From the NCBI GenBank assembly GCA_017518415.1, contig JAFWVC010000035.1, positions 1 through 61,127 on the forward strand: a stretch of 61,127 bases of DNA, in the 5' to 3' direction. How positions within the stretch are numbered: the stretch's first letter is position 1; each line of letters opens with the position of its first letter. Under the pieces are notes generated by a model, which searched no databases, was not told the origin of the DNA, and saw only the letters and a program-made list of their open reading frames with translations. A program made the position numbers and the translations under genes. Below are positions 1 to 8,211 of the stretch, piece by piece. The DNA comes from Clostridia bacterium. GTDB taxonomy: Bacteria > Bacillota > Clostridia > Oscillospirales > Acutalibacteraceae.

Positions 1-136
1 CCTTGTCGCCCAGCGCGATCAGCGTGTCGCCCTCTTTGATGTCGAACATCCGGCGCGCTTCGACCGGGATGGTGATCTGCCCCTTCGGGCCAACCTTGAC
101 GGACACGATAAAACGGTCCGGCAATACATTTTTCAC
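1..136 (-). CDS. AbrB/SpoVT-type DNA-binding protein, N-terminal part
   Basis: Partial gene that runs off the left edge; only the first 45 codons are present. The start is GTG at 136, with an AAGGAGG ribosome site just upstream. The visible residues contain the swapped-hairpin AbrB core (KVGPKGQITIPVEARRMF, then IKEGDTLIALGDKG). This fold is a dimeric DNA-binding domain used by transition-state regulators and by MazE-type antitoxins. With the C-terminus missing, I cannot tell a global regulator from an antitoxin or a small stand-alone AbrB protein. The gene is monocistronic as far as can be seen and lies downstream of a terminator for the next minus-strand gene. Confidence 0.8.
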   Translation of the reverse strand, partial: MKNVLPDRFIVSVKVGPKGQITIPVEARRMFDIKEGDTLIALGDK

Positions 137-210
137 GCGCAATCCTCCTTACTTTTCTTACATTTCTTACAGTATGGCACAAGGCAAGGCATTAGTCAAG
201 TGACCGCACA

Positions 211-258
211 AGATAAAAATCCCCCGAGGGACACCTGCTCTGCGGCAAGTGTCCCTCG
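211..258 (-). terminator. Rho-independent terminator after the zinc-ribbon gene
   Basis: Ten-base-pair stem (CGAGGGACAC at 225-234 with its complement at 249-258). Read on the minus strand it is followed by a GGGGGATTTTTAT tail. It ends the minus-strand transcript of the zinc-ribbon membrane gene before the AbrB-like gene. Confidence 0.8.
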
Positions 259-291
259 AAGGACTTTTTACGGCTTTCGGAAGATCGATCC

Positions 292-807
292 TTATTTATC
301 TTCGACCTTAAAGAGGGAAGGAACCAGCTGGAACACCACGGCCAGCGCGAGGCAGGCCATCATGATGTACCAGGCAGCGCCCATCGTTATGCCTCTGTTG
401 GCGACCGAGAAGATGAACACGAAAAGCTGCGAAAAGGCAAACAGCCCGTAAAACGCAAGAGGCGCGATTTTTTTGATTATCGCCGGCAGGCCGAGATCCA
501 TAAAGCTGATCGCCACATAACCGAGATAAAGGACAAGGGCGATGATGTTGAAGAGTTTAGCGATGCCGAGCAGTGCGCTTACCTGAAACGCCTCTACAGA
601 GAGCATGGAAATGCTGACGTTTGCATCAATATAAGGCGCAAAAGCCAGCAGGAAGATAACGGTTGCAAAGGCGAGCGAAATGTACTCGCGACGGGTGGGA
701 GGAGCAAATTTCTCCTTCGCTTTGGGAGCGCTGCTGAGGTTGGCGCCGCAGCCGGAGCAGAATTCAGCATTGTCGGGTAACTGAGTGCCGCATTTCGGAC
801 AAAACAT
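292..807 (-). CDS. Zinc-ribbon membrane protein of unknown role
   Basis: A 171-residue protein. It starts with a zinc ribbon (CPKCG at residues 3-7 and CSGCG about 12 residues later, the usual zinc_ribbon_2 layout), then a short charged linker, then about four hydrophobic segments between residues 45 and 160. The ATG at 807 is chosen over an upstream in-frame codon because AAGGAGG lies 4-10 bases before it and the ribbon begins at residue 3. The family is common in gut Firmicutes and has no assigned function. A good sigma-A promoter lies upstream (842-870) and a terminator follows, so it appears to be a single-gene unit. Confidence 0.8.
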   Translation of the reverse strand: MFCPKCGTQLPDNAEFCSGCGANLSSAPKAKEKFAPPTRREYISLAFATVIFLLAFAPYIDANVSISMLSVEAFQVSALLGIAKLFNIIALVLYLGYVAISFMDLGLPAIIKKIAPLAFYGLFAFSQLFVFIFSVANRGITMGAAWYIMMACLALAVVFQLVPSLFKVEDK

Positions 808-841
808 ATGTATCCTCCTTCGTATATTTGGACTTGACTTT

Positions 842-870
842 ATTATAGAGATATGGCCGGCAAAAGTCAA
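842..870 (-). promoter_or_regulatory. Sigma-A promoter for the zinc-ribbon membrane gene
   Basis: On the minus strand, TTGACT (870-865), a 17-base spacer and a perfect TATAAT (847-842), about 35 bases before the start codon. Confidence 0.85.
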
Positions 871-968
871 TACCGTTTTTTTCGGCGTTCGTCCGGCTTT
901 TTACCGCCGGACGATTTACAAATCAATGGAAAAAGAGTACAATAAAGAAAAAAGCGGAAGAGGAAATT

Positions 969-1748
969 ATGAAAAAGCAAACGGAAAAACCGGTTGCCGG
1001 TCATCCGTCTGCTGTGTTTGTGCCCTGCGGGCAGGATGCGGCGGCGGGAGAAGCGTTGGCCCGTTCCCTCGGGCTGCCGTGCGTGCGGCAGCAGCCGGCC
1101 GAAGGGTTGTTTTTGCAATGGGACGCCGCCGGCCTGTCGCTGCGCAGGGGAGAGCAGACCCTGCGGGGGGATTTTACAAAGATGCTGCCGCGCCTGCGGG
1201 CGGACCGCTTGGCGGGGGAGTTGCTGGTGCGGGCCGCCAAATGCAAAAATCAGCCGGCACCTGTCGCGGTGGATGCCACGGCGGGCCTGGGGGAGGACGC
1301 TTTTTTGCTGGCCGCCGCCGGGATGACGGTGTATTTGTACGAGTATGACCCCATCGTCGCCGCTCTGCTGCGGGACGCTTTGCGCCGCGCCGCGGAGGAT
1401 CCGGTGCTGGCCGCTGTTGCGGCCCGGATGCATCTGACGCCGCAGGACAGCGTGGCGGCGCTGCCGCATCTGCCTTTCACGCCGGACGTGGTGTATCTGG
1501 ACCCGATGTTCCCGCGGCGGACCAAAAACGCGCAGGTAAAAAACAAGCCGCAGATGCTGCAGTTACTGCAAGGCCCCTGCGCGCGGGAGGAAGAGTTGTT
1601 CCGGGCGGCCGTGCAGGCGCATCCGCGCAAAATCGTGGTCAAGCGCACACCGAAAGGACCCTGGCTGGCCGGTGTCAAGCCTTCGTATGCCATTACGGGT
1701 AAAACCGTGCGTTTTGATTGTATCCTTATGACCGATCCCACGCCGTGA
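969..1748 (+). CDS. rsmJ: Class I SAM-dependent methyltransferase, RsmJ-like (16S rRNA m2G)
   Basis: 259 residues, the usual RsmJ size. RsmJ methylates the exocyclic amine of a guanine near the 3' end of 16S rRNA (G1516 in E. coli). Two family hallmarks are visible: the SAM-binding motif DATAGLGEDAFLLA near residue 98 and the catalytic-loop motif YLDPMFPRR near residue 178. The ATG follows AGAGGAAATT. It is co-directional with ybaK and only 22 bases upstream of it, so the two probably share a transcript ending at the terminator near 2310. Confidence 0.85.
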   Translation: MKKQTEKPVAGHPSAVFVPCGQDAAAGEALARSLGLPCVRQQPAEGLFLQWDAAGLSLRRGEQTLRGDFTKMLPRLRADRLAGELLVRAAKCKNQPAPVAVDATAGLGEDAFLLAAAGMTVYLYEYDPIVAALLRDALRRAAEDPVLAAVAARMHLTPQDSVAALPHLPFTPDVVYLDPMFPRRTKNAQVKNKPQMLQLLQGPCAREEELFRAAVQAHPRKIVVKRTPKGPWLAGVKPSYAITGKTVRFDCILMTDPTP

Positions 1749-1770
1749 CGGGCAGAAAGCGGGAACGAAT

Positions 1771-2256
1771 ATGGCCGTAAAAGAAAAAACCAACGCGATC
1801 CGTTTATTAGACCAAAAGAAGATATCCTATCGTCTGCACGATTATACCGACAGCGGCGCTGTTGCCGGGATGGAGGTGGCGACCATCCTCGGCGAGGATC
1901 CGCACACCGTGTTCAAAACGCTGGTGACGGTGGGTGCCGGCGGTAAAAACTATGTGTTTATCGTGCCGGTATGCGGCGAGTTGGACCTGAAAAAGGCCGC
2001 CAGAATCGCGGGCGAAAAATGGGTGGAGATGATCCGCGCCAGGGAATTGCTGCCGCTGACCGGTTACATCCACGGCGGCTGCTCGCCGATCGGCATGAAA
2101 AAACTGTTCCCCACATGGATCGACGACAGCGCCCGCGCCTGCGATACCATTTGCGTCAGCGGCGGCCGGGTCGGGTATCAGGTGCAGTTGACGCCGGCTG
2201 ATCTGGCCCGGGCGGTGCCGTATACTTTTGCCGATCTTTTGCTGGAAAGGCAATAG
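1771..2256 (+). CDS. ybaK: YbaK/EbsC-family Cys-tRNA(Pro) deacylase
   Basis: 161 residues, matching single-domain YbaK. The family hydrolyses Cys-tRNA(Pro) made by misacylating ProRS. Recognisable features are the N-terminal TNAIRLLDQKKI, the central VFKTLV strand with the catalytic-type lysine, and the C-terminal HGGCSPIGMKKLFPTWID segment characteristic of YbaK. The ribosome site is weak (GGGAACGAAT), consistent with coupling to the rsmJ-like gene 22 bases upstream. Confidence 0.88.
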   Translation: MAVKEKTNAIRLLDQKKISYRLHDYTDSGAVAGMEVATILGEDPHTVFKTLVTVGAGGKNYVFIVPVCGELDLKKAARIAGEKWVEMIRARELLPLTGYIHGGCSPIGMKKLFPTWIDDSARACDTICVSGGRVGYQVQLTPADLARAVPYTFADLLLERQ

Positions 2257-2304
2257 GCTTTACGGATAAAAACACGATAAAATCAACGGATGGCATATAA
2301 AAAC

Positions 2305-2343
2305 GCTACGGGTCCGACCGACGTCGGGCCCGTATGCTTTTTT
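2305..2343. terminator. Bidirectional terminator between ybaK and the ZIP transporter gene
   Basis: Eleven-base stem at 2308-2318 and 2323-2333 with a CGAC loop. It has T7 on the plus strand and a TTTTTAT tail on the minus strand. It serves the convergent ybaK (+) and ZIP gene (-). Confidence 0.85.
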
Positions 2344-2344
2344 C

Positions 2345-3142
2345 TTATCCCAGCGCCAGATCCAGCAGCGTCATGAGCAGAAAACCACCCATAACGCCCA
2401 TCGTGGCCCGGTACGGATGAGCTTTTTTGTCTTGCTGGCACTCCGGAATCAGTTCGTGCACGGCTACAAGGATCATCGTACCCGCGGCAAAGGAAAGGGC
2501 AAAGGGCAGCAAACGGCGCATGTATACCGCCGCGGCGGCGCCGGCCACGCCGGCCAGCGGTTCAACCAGGCCGGAAGCCTGCCCGATCCAGAAACTCCGG
2601 CTCCGGGAACAGCCTTCGCGGCGCAGCGGCAGAGAGACGGCCGCGCCCTCCGGAAAGTTTTGCAGGCCGATGCCTGCGGCAATGGTGACGGCGCCCATGA
2701 GCGCTTCCGGCGAATAGCCGCTGCCGGCCAGCGCACCGAACGCCACGCCCACCGCCAGCCCCTCCGGAATATTGTGCAGCGTGATGGAAAGGACCAGCAG
2801 CAGGATCCGGTTGGAAGGGGAGCCGCCTTCAGCGCCTTCGGCCCTGCGCCGGATGGCGGTTATAACGCGGTCGGCCCCCCACATAAACAGTACGCCGCCC
2901 GAAAAACCGCCGGTTACGGTTAAAAAAGCCGGTATGGGCAGGTGCCGTTCCGTCAGTTCGACGGCCGGCTGCAGCAGCGACCAGAAGCTGGCGGCAATCA
3001 TGACGCCGGCGGCAAAACCAAGCATCAGGTTCAGCGTCTCCTGACGGATGCGCCGGAAAAATAAAACGGTGGCGGCTCCCAGAGCGGTGATCAGCCAGGT
3101 GCCTGTTGTGGCCAGCAGAGCCGCCGGCAGGACGTTGTCCAT
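2345..3142 (-). CDS. ZIP-family metal transporter (ZupT-like)
   Basis: 265-residue polytopic protein with about eight hydrophobic segments. The ZIP signature is in the paired metal-binding helices: LHNIPEG (around residue 143) and LQNFPEG (around 185), plus VHELIPE near the C-terminus. ZIP proteins import Zn2+, Fe2+ or Mn2+ into the cytoplasm, and the true substrate cannot be read from the sequence. ATG at 3142 is chosen because GAGGTG lies upstream and because the longer reading frame adds a non-hydrophobic leader unlike the family. It is divergent from sigK, with a 115-base shared upstream region. Confidence 0.88.
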   Translation of the reverse strand: MDNVLPAALLATTGTWLITALGAATVLFFRRIRQETLNLMLGFAAGVMIAASFWSLLQPAVELTERHLPIPAFLTVTGGFSGGVLFMWGADRVITAIRRRAEGAEGGSPSNRILLLVLSITLHNIPEGLAVGVAFGALAGSGYSPEALMGAVTIAAGIGLQNFPEGAAVSLPLRREGCSRSRSFWIGQASGLVEPLAGVAGAAAAVYMRRLLPFALSFAAGTMILVAVHELIPECQQDKKAHPYRATMGVMGGFLLMTLLDLALG

Positions 3143-3227
3143 CAGTTTCACCTCATGCCAGTATATGACGCGCCCGCACGGGGAGGCACTTTTTTCGCGG
3201 GACTGGCAAGAAAAGGGCAATCCGGCG

Positions 3228-3235
3228 CATATTCT
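3228..3235 (+). promoter_or_regulatory. Possible mother-cell sigma factor -10 element upstream of sigK
   Basis: CATATTCT lies 22 bases before the sigK start and resembles the CATAnnnT -10 of sigma-E/sigma-K promoters. No clear -35 was found, so this is only a candidate. Confidence 0.25.
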
Positions 3236-3257
3236 GCAACAAAAGGAGGGAGCGTCT

Positions 3258-3974
3258 ATGTTGTTTTCCTGGCTGCGTTCGGTTTGCAGCATTTATTTTA
3301 TGGCCCTGCACGTGGTCAATTCCGGGTCTTTCCCCAAACCGCTGACGGCGGCGCAGGAGATGCAGGCCCTGCGGGATTGGCGGGAAAGGCAGGACAGACA
3401 GGCCCGCGACAGACTGATCGAACATAACCTGCGTTTGGTGGCCCATATCATCAAAAAATATTACAGCTCCGTGCGGGATCAGGAGGACCTGATCTCGATC
3501 GGTACCATCGGGCTGATCAAGGCGGTATCCACCTTTGACCCGGATAAAGGGATCCGTCTGGCAACGTATGCTTCCCGGTGTATCGAGAATGAGATCCTGA
3601 TGTATTTCCGCAGCGGCCGTAAAAGCGCGCAGGACGTTTCCATGATGGAGCCCATTGATACGGATAAGGAAGGCAATCCTCTCACGCTTATGGACGTCAT
3701 CGCGCAGGACGATACGCTGCTGGAGGACCTGGACCTGAAAATCAACGCCGAAAAATTGTACCGTTATATGCGCGAGGTGCTCGACGAGCGGGAAATGGAG
3801 ATCCTGCACCGGCGGTTCGGGCTGAACGGTCAAAGCTGTACCCAGCGCGAGGTGGGGCGGCAGTTGAATATTTCGCGCTCCTATGTGTCCCGGATCGAAA
3901 AAAGGGCGCTGGAAAAATTGAGAGAACGCTTTGAAAAAGGAGATGCGCCGTGCCGCCCCGCACGCGACCCGTGA
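3258..3974 (+). CDS. sigK: RNA polymerase sporulation sigma factor SigK, with pro-sequence
   Basis: 238 residues, close to B. subtilis pro-sigma-K (241). The first ~17 residues are a hydrophobic pro-sequence leading into VVNSGSFPKPL, which lines up with the region around the known processing site. Regions 2 to 4 follow: NLRLVAHIIKKYY, EDLISIGTIGLIKAV, RLATYASRCIENEILMYFR, and a C-terminal helix-turn-helix ending SRSYVSRIEKRALEKL. Sigma-K directs late mother-cell transcription (coat, cortex, mother-cell lysis). The ATG follows AAAAGGAGGG. The gene is continuous, with no skin-type insertion. A candidate processing protease (SpoIVFB-like) is encoded at about 22.1 kb. Confidence 0.93.
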   Translation: MLFSWLRSVCSIYFMALHVVNSGSFPKPLTAAQEMQALRDWRERQDRQARDRLIEHNLRLVAHIIKKYYSSVRDQEDLISIGTIGLIKAVSTFDPDKGIRLATYASRCIENEILMYFRSGRKSAQDVSMMEPIDTDKEGNPLTLMDVIAQDDTLLEDLDLKINAEKLYRYMREVLDEREMEILHRRFGLNGQSCTQREVGRQLNISRSYVSRIEKRALEKLRERFEKGDAPCRPARDP

Positions 3975-4012
3975 ACAGGGCTGCTTACCCGTAAAAACGG
4001 GGTGAAAGCCTC

Positions 4013-4041
4013 TTGACATCATAAAAAAAATATGATATAAA
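4013..4041 (+). promoter_or_regulatory. Sigma-A promoter of the thrS leader
   Basis: TTGACA (4013-4018), 17-base spacer, TATAAA (4036-4041). The predicted start lies just ahead of the T-box leader. Confidence 0.85.
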
Positions 4042-4044
4042 AAA

Positions 4045-4298
4045 GATGCGAAACAAGGGAAAGTCTTAGAAGGGGAAGCCAACCGCGCTGTTGCCGCAGA
4101 GAGCACCGTCCCGGCTGTAAGCGGTGCGCAAAGCAGCGGTATCCGGCTACCGCCCCGGAGACGTGTGCCGTACTTTTTAAGGCACATCGGTTCAGCCCCG
4201 TTACCGGCTTTCAGAGGGCAGTATGTCCATACTGCTGAACGAGGGTGGAAACACGAGGTACCGTCGCCGCGTCCCTTTTGTCGGGACGACGGCGGCTT
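4045..4298 (+). promoter_or_regulatory. T-box riboswitch, threonyl type, upstream of thrS
   Basis: A leader of about 250 bases with T-box landmarks in order. There is an AGAGAG-type segment before a distal Stem I hairpin (GCACCG ... GCTGTAAGC ... CGGTGC, 4103-4130), and an ACC triplet near 4149 that could be the Thr specifier. A CAGTATG/CATACTG hairpin sits near 4220. The T-box core AGGGTGGAAACACG (about 4241) is followed by a strong terminator stem (4260-4296) and T-rich tail. Uncharged tRNA-Thr should pair with the leader and favour the antiterminator. The TGGA bulge would match a UCCA acceptor end. The specifier assignment is inferred. Confidence 0.88.
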
Positions 4299-4332
4299 TT
4301 ATTTATTTTACTCAAATGAGGAGAGGATACAC

Positions 4333-6240
4333 ATGCTGCAAATCACACTAAAGGGCGGAGACGTCAGGCAGGTACAGGCCGGTACGACGGCGGAGGAACT
4401 TTGCAAAGAGATATCCATGGGTTTGTACCGGGTTGCCTGTGCGGCCCGTATCGACGGCGAGGTGGCGGATCTGCGTACGCCGCTGACGAAGGATTGTACG
4501 TTGGAAATCCTGACCTTTGACGATCCGGACGGCAAAAAAGCGTATTGGCACACCACGTCTCACGTGATGGCGCAGGCAGTCAAGCATCTGTTTCCGCAGA
4601 CCAAGCTGACCATCGGCCCTGCGATCGACAGCGGGTTTTATTATGATTTTGACAGCACGGAGACCTTCTCGCCGGAGGATCTGCTGAAAATCGAGGAGGA
4701 AATGCGCAAGATCACCAAGCAGGCTCTGCCGATAGAACGCTTTACGCTGCCGCGCGAGCAGGCGCTGGCCCGCATGCAGGATGAGCCGTACAAGCAGGAG
4801 CTGATCCGCGACCTGCCGGAGGACGCTGAGATTTCTTTCTACACGCAGGGTGATTTTACCGACCTGTGCGCCGGCCCGCACCTGCCGGATACCGGCCGTA
4901 TCAAGGGTAACGGCATTAAACTGCTTACCTGCAACGCCGCCTATTGGCGCGGCGACTCCAACCGTGAGACGCTGCAGCGCATTTACGGCATCTCTTTCCC
5001 GAAAAAAGAGGAACTGGACGCATATATCGAGCGCATCGAGGAGGCCAAGCGCCGCGATCATCGCCGCCTCGGCAAAGAACTGGGCCTGTTCGCCTTCCGT
5101 GACGAGGCGCCCGGCTTCCCGTTCTATCTGCCCAAGGGTATGGTGCTGAAAAACACCCTGATCGACTATTGGCGCGCGGTGCATAAAAAGTGGGATTATC
5201 TGGAAATATCCACCCCGCAGATCATGAAGCGTACCCTTTGGGAAACGTCCGGCCACTGGGAACATTACAAAGAGAACATGTATACCACCGTCATCGACGA
5301 CGAGGACTTTGCCATCAAACCCATGAACTGCCCCGGCAGTATCCTGGTCTATGACCTGGAACCGCACTCTTACCGGGATCTGCCGCTGCGCTACGGCGAG
5401 TTGGGGCTGGTGCACCGCCATGAGTTGAGCGGGGCCCTGCACGGGATGTTCCGCGTGCGCTGCTTTACGCAGGACGATGCGCACATCCTATTGGCGAAGG
5501 ACCAGATCAAGCAGGAGGTCATCCGCATCGCGCAGTTGTTCGACGAGGTGTATTCGCTGTTCGGCTTGCCGTACAAGATCGAATTGTCCACTATGCCGGA
5601 AGATCATATCGGCTCGGAAGAGGATTGGAAGATCGCGACCGACGCGCTGGCGGATGCGATCACCAGCATCGGCAAAACGTACGAGATCAACCCCGGCGAC
5701 GGCGCCTTCTACGGCCCGAAGCTGGACTTCCATATTCAGGATTCGCTGGACCGCACCTGGCAGTGCGGTACCATTCAGCTGGATTATCAGCTGCCCGGCC
5801 GGTTTGATCTGGTCTATACCGACAGCAACGGGGACAAGGTATGTCCTGTAATGATTCATCGCGTGGTGTTCGGGTCGATCGAGCGCTTTATCGGTATCAT
5901 CACCGAGCATTTTGCCGGCGCTTTCCCGGTATGGCTGTCGCCGGTACAGGTTAAACTGTTGCCCGTGACCGACCGCGCGCTGGACTTTGCCAAGAGCCTG
6001 CAGCAACGCTTTGAAACGGTCGGCCTGCGCGTGGAACTGGATGAGCGCAACGAGAAGATCGGCAAAAAGATCCGTGAGGCGCAGCTGGAAAAGGTACCGT
6101 ATATGCTGGTCGTCGGCGACCGGGAGACCGAGAGCGGGACGGTTTCCGTCCGTGCCCGCGCCGAAGGCGATCTCGGCACGATGACGGTGGAAGCGTTTAT
6201 GGACCGTGTGTTGCAGGAAGTGGCTGAGAAGAAGAGATAA
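4333..6240 (+). CDS. thrS: Threonyl-tRNA synthetase
   Basis: 635 residues, normal for bacterial ThrRS. Domain order: TGS (1-62), the editing/SAD domain (CxxPH-like DLCAGPHLPDTG around residue 177), class II catalytic core, and C-terminal anticodon-binding domain (from about residue 535). The zinc ligands are in place: Cys in MNCPGS (about 333), His in TQDDAHIL (about 382) and His in MIHRVVFGSIER (about 508). ATG at 4333 is used because GAGGAGAGG precedes it, the TGS domain starts there, and the longer frame would lie inside the T-box. It is controlled by that T-box, and an aconitase gene follows after 12 bases. Confidence 0.97.
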   Translation: MLQITLKGGDVRQVQAGTTAEELCKEISMGLYRVACAARIDGEVADLRTPLTKDCTLEILTFDDPDGKKAYWHTTSHVMAQAVKHLFPQTKLTIGPAIDSGFYYDFDSTETFSPEDLLKIEEEMRKITKQALPIERFTLPREQALARMQDEPYKQELIRDLPEDAEISFYTQGDFTDLCAGPHLPDTGRIKGNGIKLLTCNAAYWRGDSNRETLQRIYGISFPKKEELDAYIERIEEAKRRDHRRLGKELGLFAFRDEAPGFPFYLPKGMVLKNTLIDYWRAVHKKWDYLEISTPQIMKRTLWETSGHWEHYKENMYTTVIDDEDFAIKPMNCPGSILVYDLEPHSYRDLPLRYGELGLVHRHELSGALHGMFRVRCFTQDDAHILLAKDQIKQEVIRIAQLFDEVYSLFGLPYKIELSTMPEDHIGSEEDWKIATDALADAITSIGKTYEINPGDGAFYGPKLDFHIQDSLDRTWQCGTIQLDYQLPGRFDLVYTDSNGDKVCPVMIHRVVFGSIERFIGIITEHFAGAFPVWLSPVQVKLLPVTDRALDFAKSLQQRFETVGLRVELDERNEKIGKKIREAQLEKVPYMLVVGDRETESGTVSVRARAEGDLGTMTVEAFMDRVLQEVAEKKR

Positions 6241-6252
6241 AAGGAGAAAACG

Positions 6253-8187
6253 ATGGGCTATACGATTGCACAGAAACTGATCGCGGCGCACCTGGTCAGC
6301 GGGGAGATGAAACCGGGCTGCGAGGTGGGCCTGCGCATCGATCAGACCCTTACGCAGGATGCGACCGGTACCATGGCGTATCTGGAGTTTGAGGCCATCG
6401 GCGTGCCGCGCGTGCGCACCGAACGGTCGGTCGCATATATCGACCATAATACCCTGCAAACCGGTTTTGAAAACGCGGACGATCATCTGTATATCCAGAC
6501 GGTGTGCAAAAAACACGGGCTGTATTTTTCCCGCCCCGGCAACGGCATCTGCCATCAGGTACATCTGGAACGCTTCGGCATCCCGGGGAAAACCCTCATC
6601 GGGTCGGACAGCCATACGCCGACCGGCGGCGGCATCGGCATGCTGGCCTTTGGTGCCGGCGGGTTGGACGTGGCGGTCGCCATGGGCGGCGGGCCGTATT
6701 ATATCACCATGCCCAGGATGGTGCTTGTGCGCCTGAACGGCCGGCTGCAGCCGTGGGTAGCGGCCAAAGACGTGATTTTAGAGGTGCTGCGCCGGCTGTC
6801 CGTCAAGGGCGGCGTAGGCAAGATCATCGAATACGGCGGCGAAGGGGTCAAAACGCTCTCGGTACCGGAACGGGCCACCATTACCAACATGGGGGCCGAA
6901 CTGGGCGCCTCGACGTCGGTTTTCCCGGCGGATGAGGTTACCCGCGCCTTTATGAAGGCACAGGGGAGAGAGGCGGACTTTACACCCGTCTTTGCCGATG
7001 AAGACGCCGTGTACGACGAGGTCGTCGAAATCGATTTGACAGCGCTGCAGCCGCTGGCTGCCTGCCCGCACTCTCCGGATGCGGTGCGCACCGTGCGCGA
7101 TATCGGGCCGATTGCCGTGCAGCAGGTCTGCATCGGCTCTTGTACCAACTCTTCCTTGCAGGATATGCTGAAAGTGGCGGCCGTTTTGAAAGGCAAAACC
7201 GTTTGCCCCACCGTCAGCCTGTCGATCGCCCCCGGTTCCAAGCAGGTGTACACCATGCTGGCGCAAAACGGCGCGCTGGCAGACCTGATCGCCGCCGGCG
7301 CCCGGATTCTGGAATGCGCCTGCGGCCCATGTATCGGGATGGGACAATCCCCCTGCTCGCAAGGGGTGTCGCTGCGTACCTTCAACCGCAATTTTGAGGG
7401 GCGTTCCGGTACGGCGGATGCGCAGGTGTATCTGGTCAGCCCCGAAACGGCAGCGGCCTCTGCGCTGACCGGCGTGCTGACTGACCCGCGCACTCTCGGT
7501 CCGATGCCGGCTATTTCCCTGCCGGAGCGTTTTCTGATCAACGACAACATGATTGAGCCGCCCGCCCCGGCCGATGAGGCGGAGCAGCTGCAGGTGCGCC
7601 GCGGCCCGAACATCAAACCCTTCCCGCAGACGGAACCGCTGCGTCAGACCATCCGTGCCAAGGTGCTGCTGAAAGTAGGCGACAATATCACGACCGACCA
7701 TATCATGCCGGCCGGCGCGAAGATTTTGCCGCTGCGGTCCAACATTCCGGCTATTTCGCAGCATTGCTTTACCCGCTGCGATCCCGATTTTCCGGCGCGC
7801 TGCCGTGCGGAGGGGTCGGGCATCGTGGTCGGCGGCGCCAACTACGGCCAGGGCAGCTCGCGCGAGCATGCGGCGCTGGCACCGTTGTATCTGGGCATCC
7901 GCGCGGTCATTGCCAAATCCTTTGCCCGCATCCATGCGGCCAACCTGATCAACGCGGGCATTCTGCCGCTGACCTTTGCCAATGAGGCGGATTACGATGC
8001 CGTCGCCTTCGGTGACGAGTTGGAACTGCCGGATGTGCGCCGCCGTGTAGCGAACGGGGAGCCTGTTGTGCTGCTCAATCGCACCACCGGCAAAGAAATA
8101 CCGCTTGTCAGCGGCTATACCAAGCGGCAAACGGAGATGCTGCTGGCCGGCGGTCTGCTGGATTATACCCGCGAGCATCGCACCTGA
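6253..8187 (+). CDS. acn: Aconitate hydratase (4Fe-4S)
   Basis: 644 residues, the compact mitochondrial-like aconitase form found in many anaerobes. It interconverts citrate and isocitrate. The three Fe-S cysteines are visible in GSCTNSS (about residue 296) and CACGPC (about 355 and 358). The SDSHTPTGGGIGMLAFGAGGLD segment and the C-terminal swivel-domain motifs NITTDHIMPAG and YGQGSSREHAALAP are intact. Homoaconitase or another hydro-lyase of the superfamily is possible but less likely at this length. The gene starts 12 bases after thrS with its own AAAGGAG, and no promoter or terminator is visible between them, so the Thr T-box may also affect it. rex follows 24 bases later. Confidence 0.92.
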   Translation: MGYTIAQKLIAAHLVSGEMKPGCEVGLRIDQTLTQDATGTMAYLEFEAIGVPRVRTERSVAYIDHNTLQTGFENADDHLYIQTVCKKHGLYFSRPGNGICHQVHLERFGIPGKTLIGSDSHTPTGGGIGMLAFGAGGLDVAVAMGGGPYYITMPRMVLVRLNGRLQPWVAAKDVILEVLRRLSVKGGVGKIIEYGGEGVKTLSVPERATITNMGAELGASTSVFPADEVTRAFMKAQGREADFTPVFADEDAVYDEVVEIDLTALQPLAACPHSPDAVRTVRDIGPIAVQQVCIGSCTNSSLQDMLKVAAVLKGKTVCPTVSLSIAPGSKQVYTMLAQNGALADLIAAGARILECACGPCIGMGQSPCSQGVSLRTFNRNFEGRSGTADAQVYLVSPETAAASALTGVLTDPRTLGPMPAISLPERFLINDNMIEPPAPADEAEQLQVRRGPNIKPFPQTEPLRQTIRAKVLLKVGDNITTDHIMPAGAKILPLRSNIPAISQHCFTRCDPDFPARCRAEGSGIVVGGANYGQGSSREHAALAPLYLGIRAVIAKSFARIHAANLINAGILPLTFANEADYDAVAFGDELELPDVRRRVANGEPVVLLNRTTGKEIPLVSGYTKRQTEMLLAGGLLDYTREHRT

Positions 8188-8211
8188 CGGCACAAACAAG
8201 GGAGGATTTTT

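Noticed and set aside
3048-3257. N-terminal extension of sigK by 70 codons
   Set aside because: It lacks similarity to sigma factors and lies on top of the ZIP gene start; the AAAAGGAGGG site marks ATG 3258.
4348-8199. Long minus-strand frames opposite thrS and the aconitase gene (up to 473 codons)
   Set aside because: Mirror frames of real genes in GC-rich DNA.
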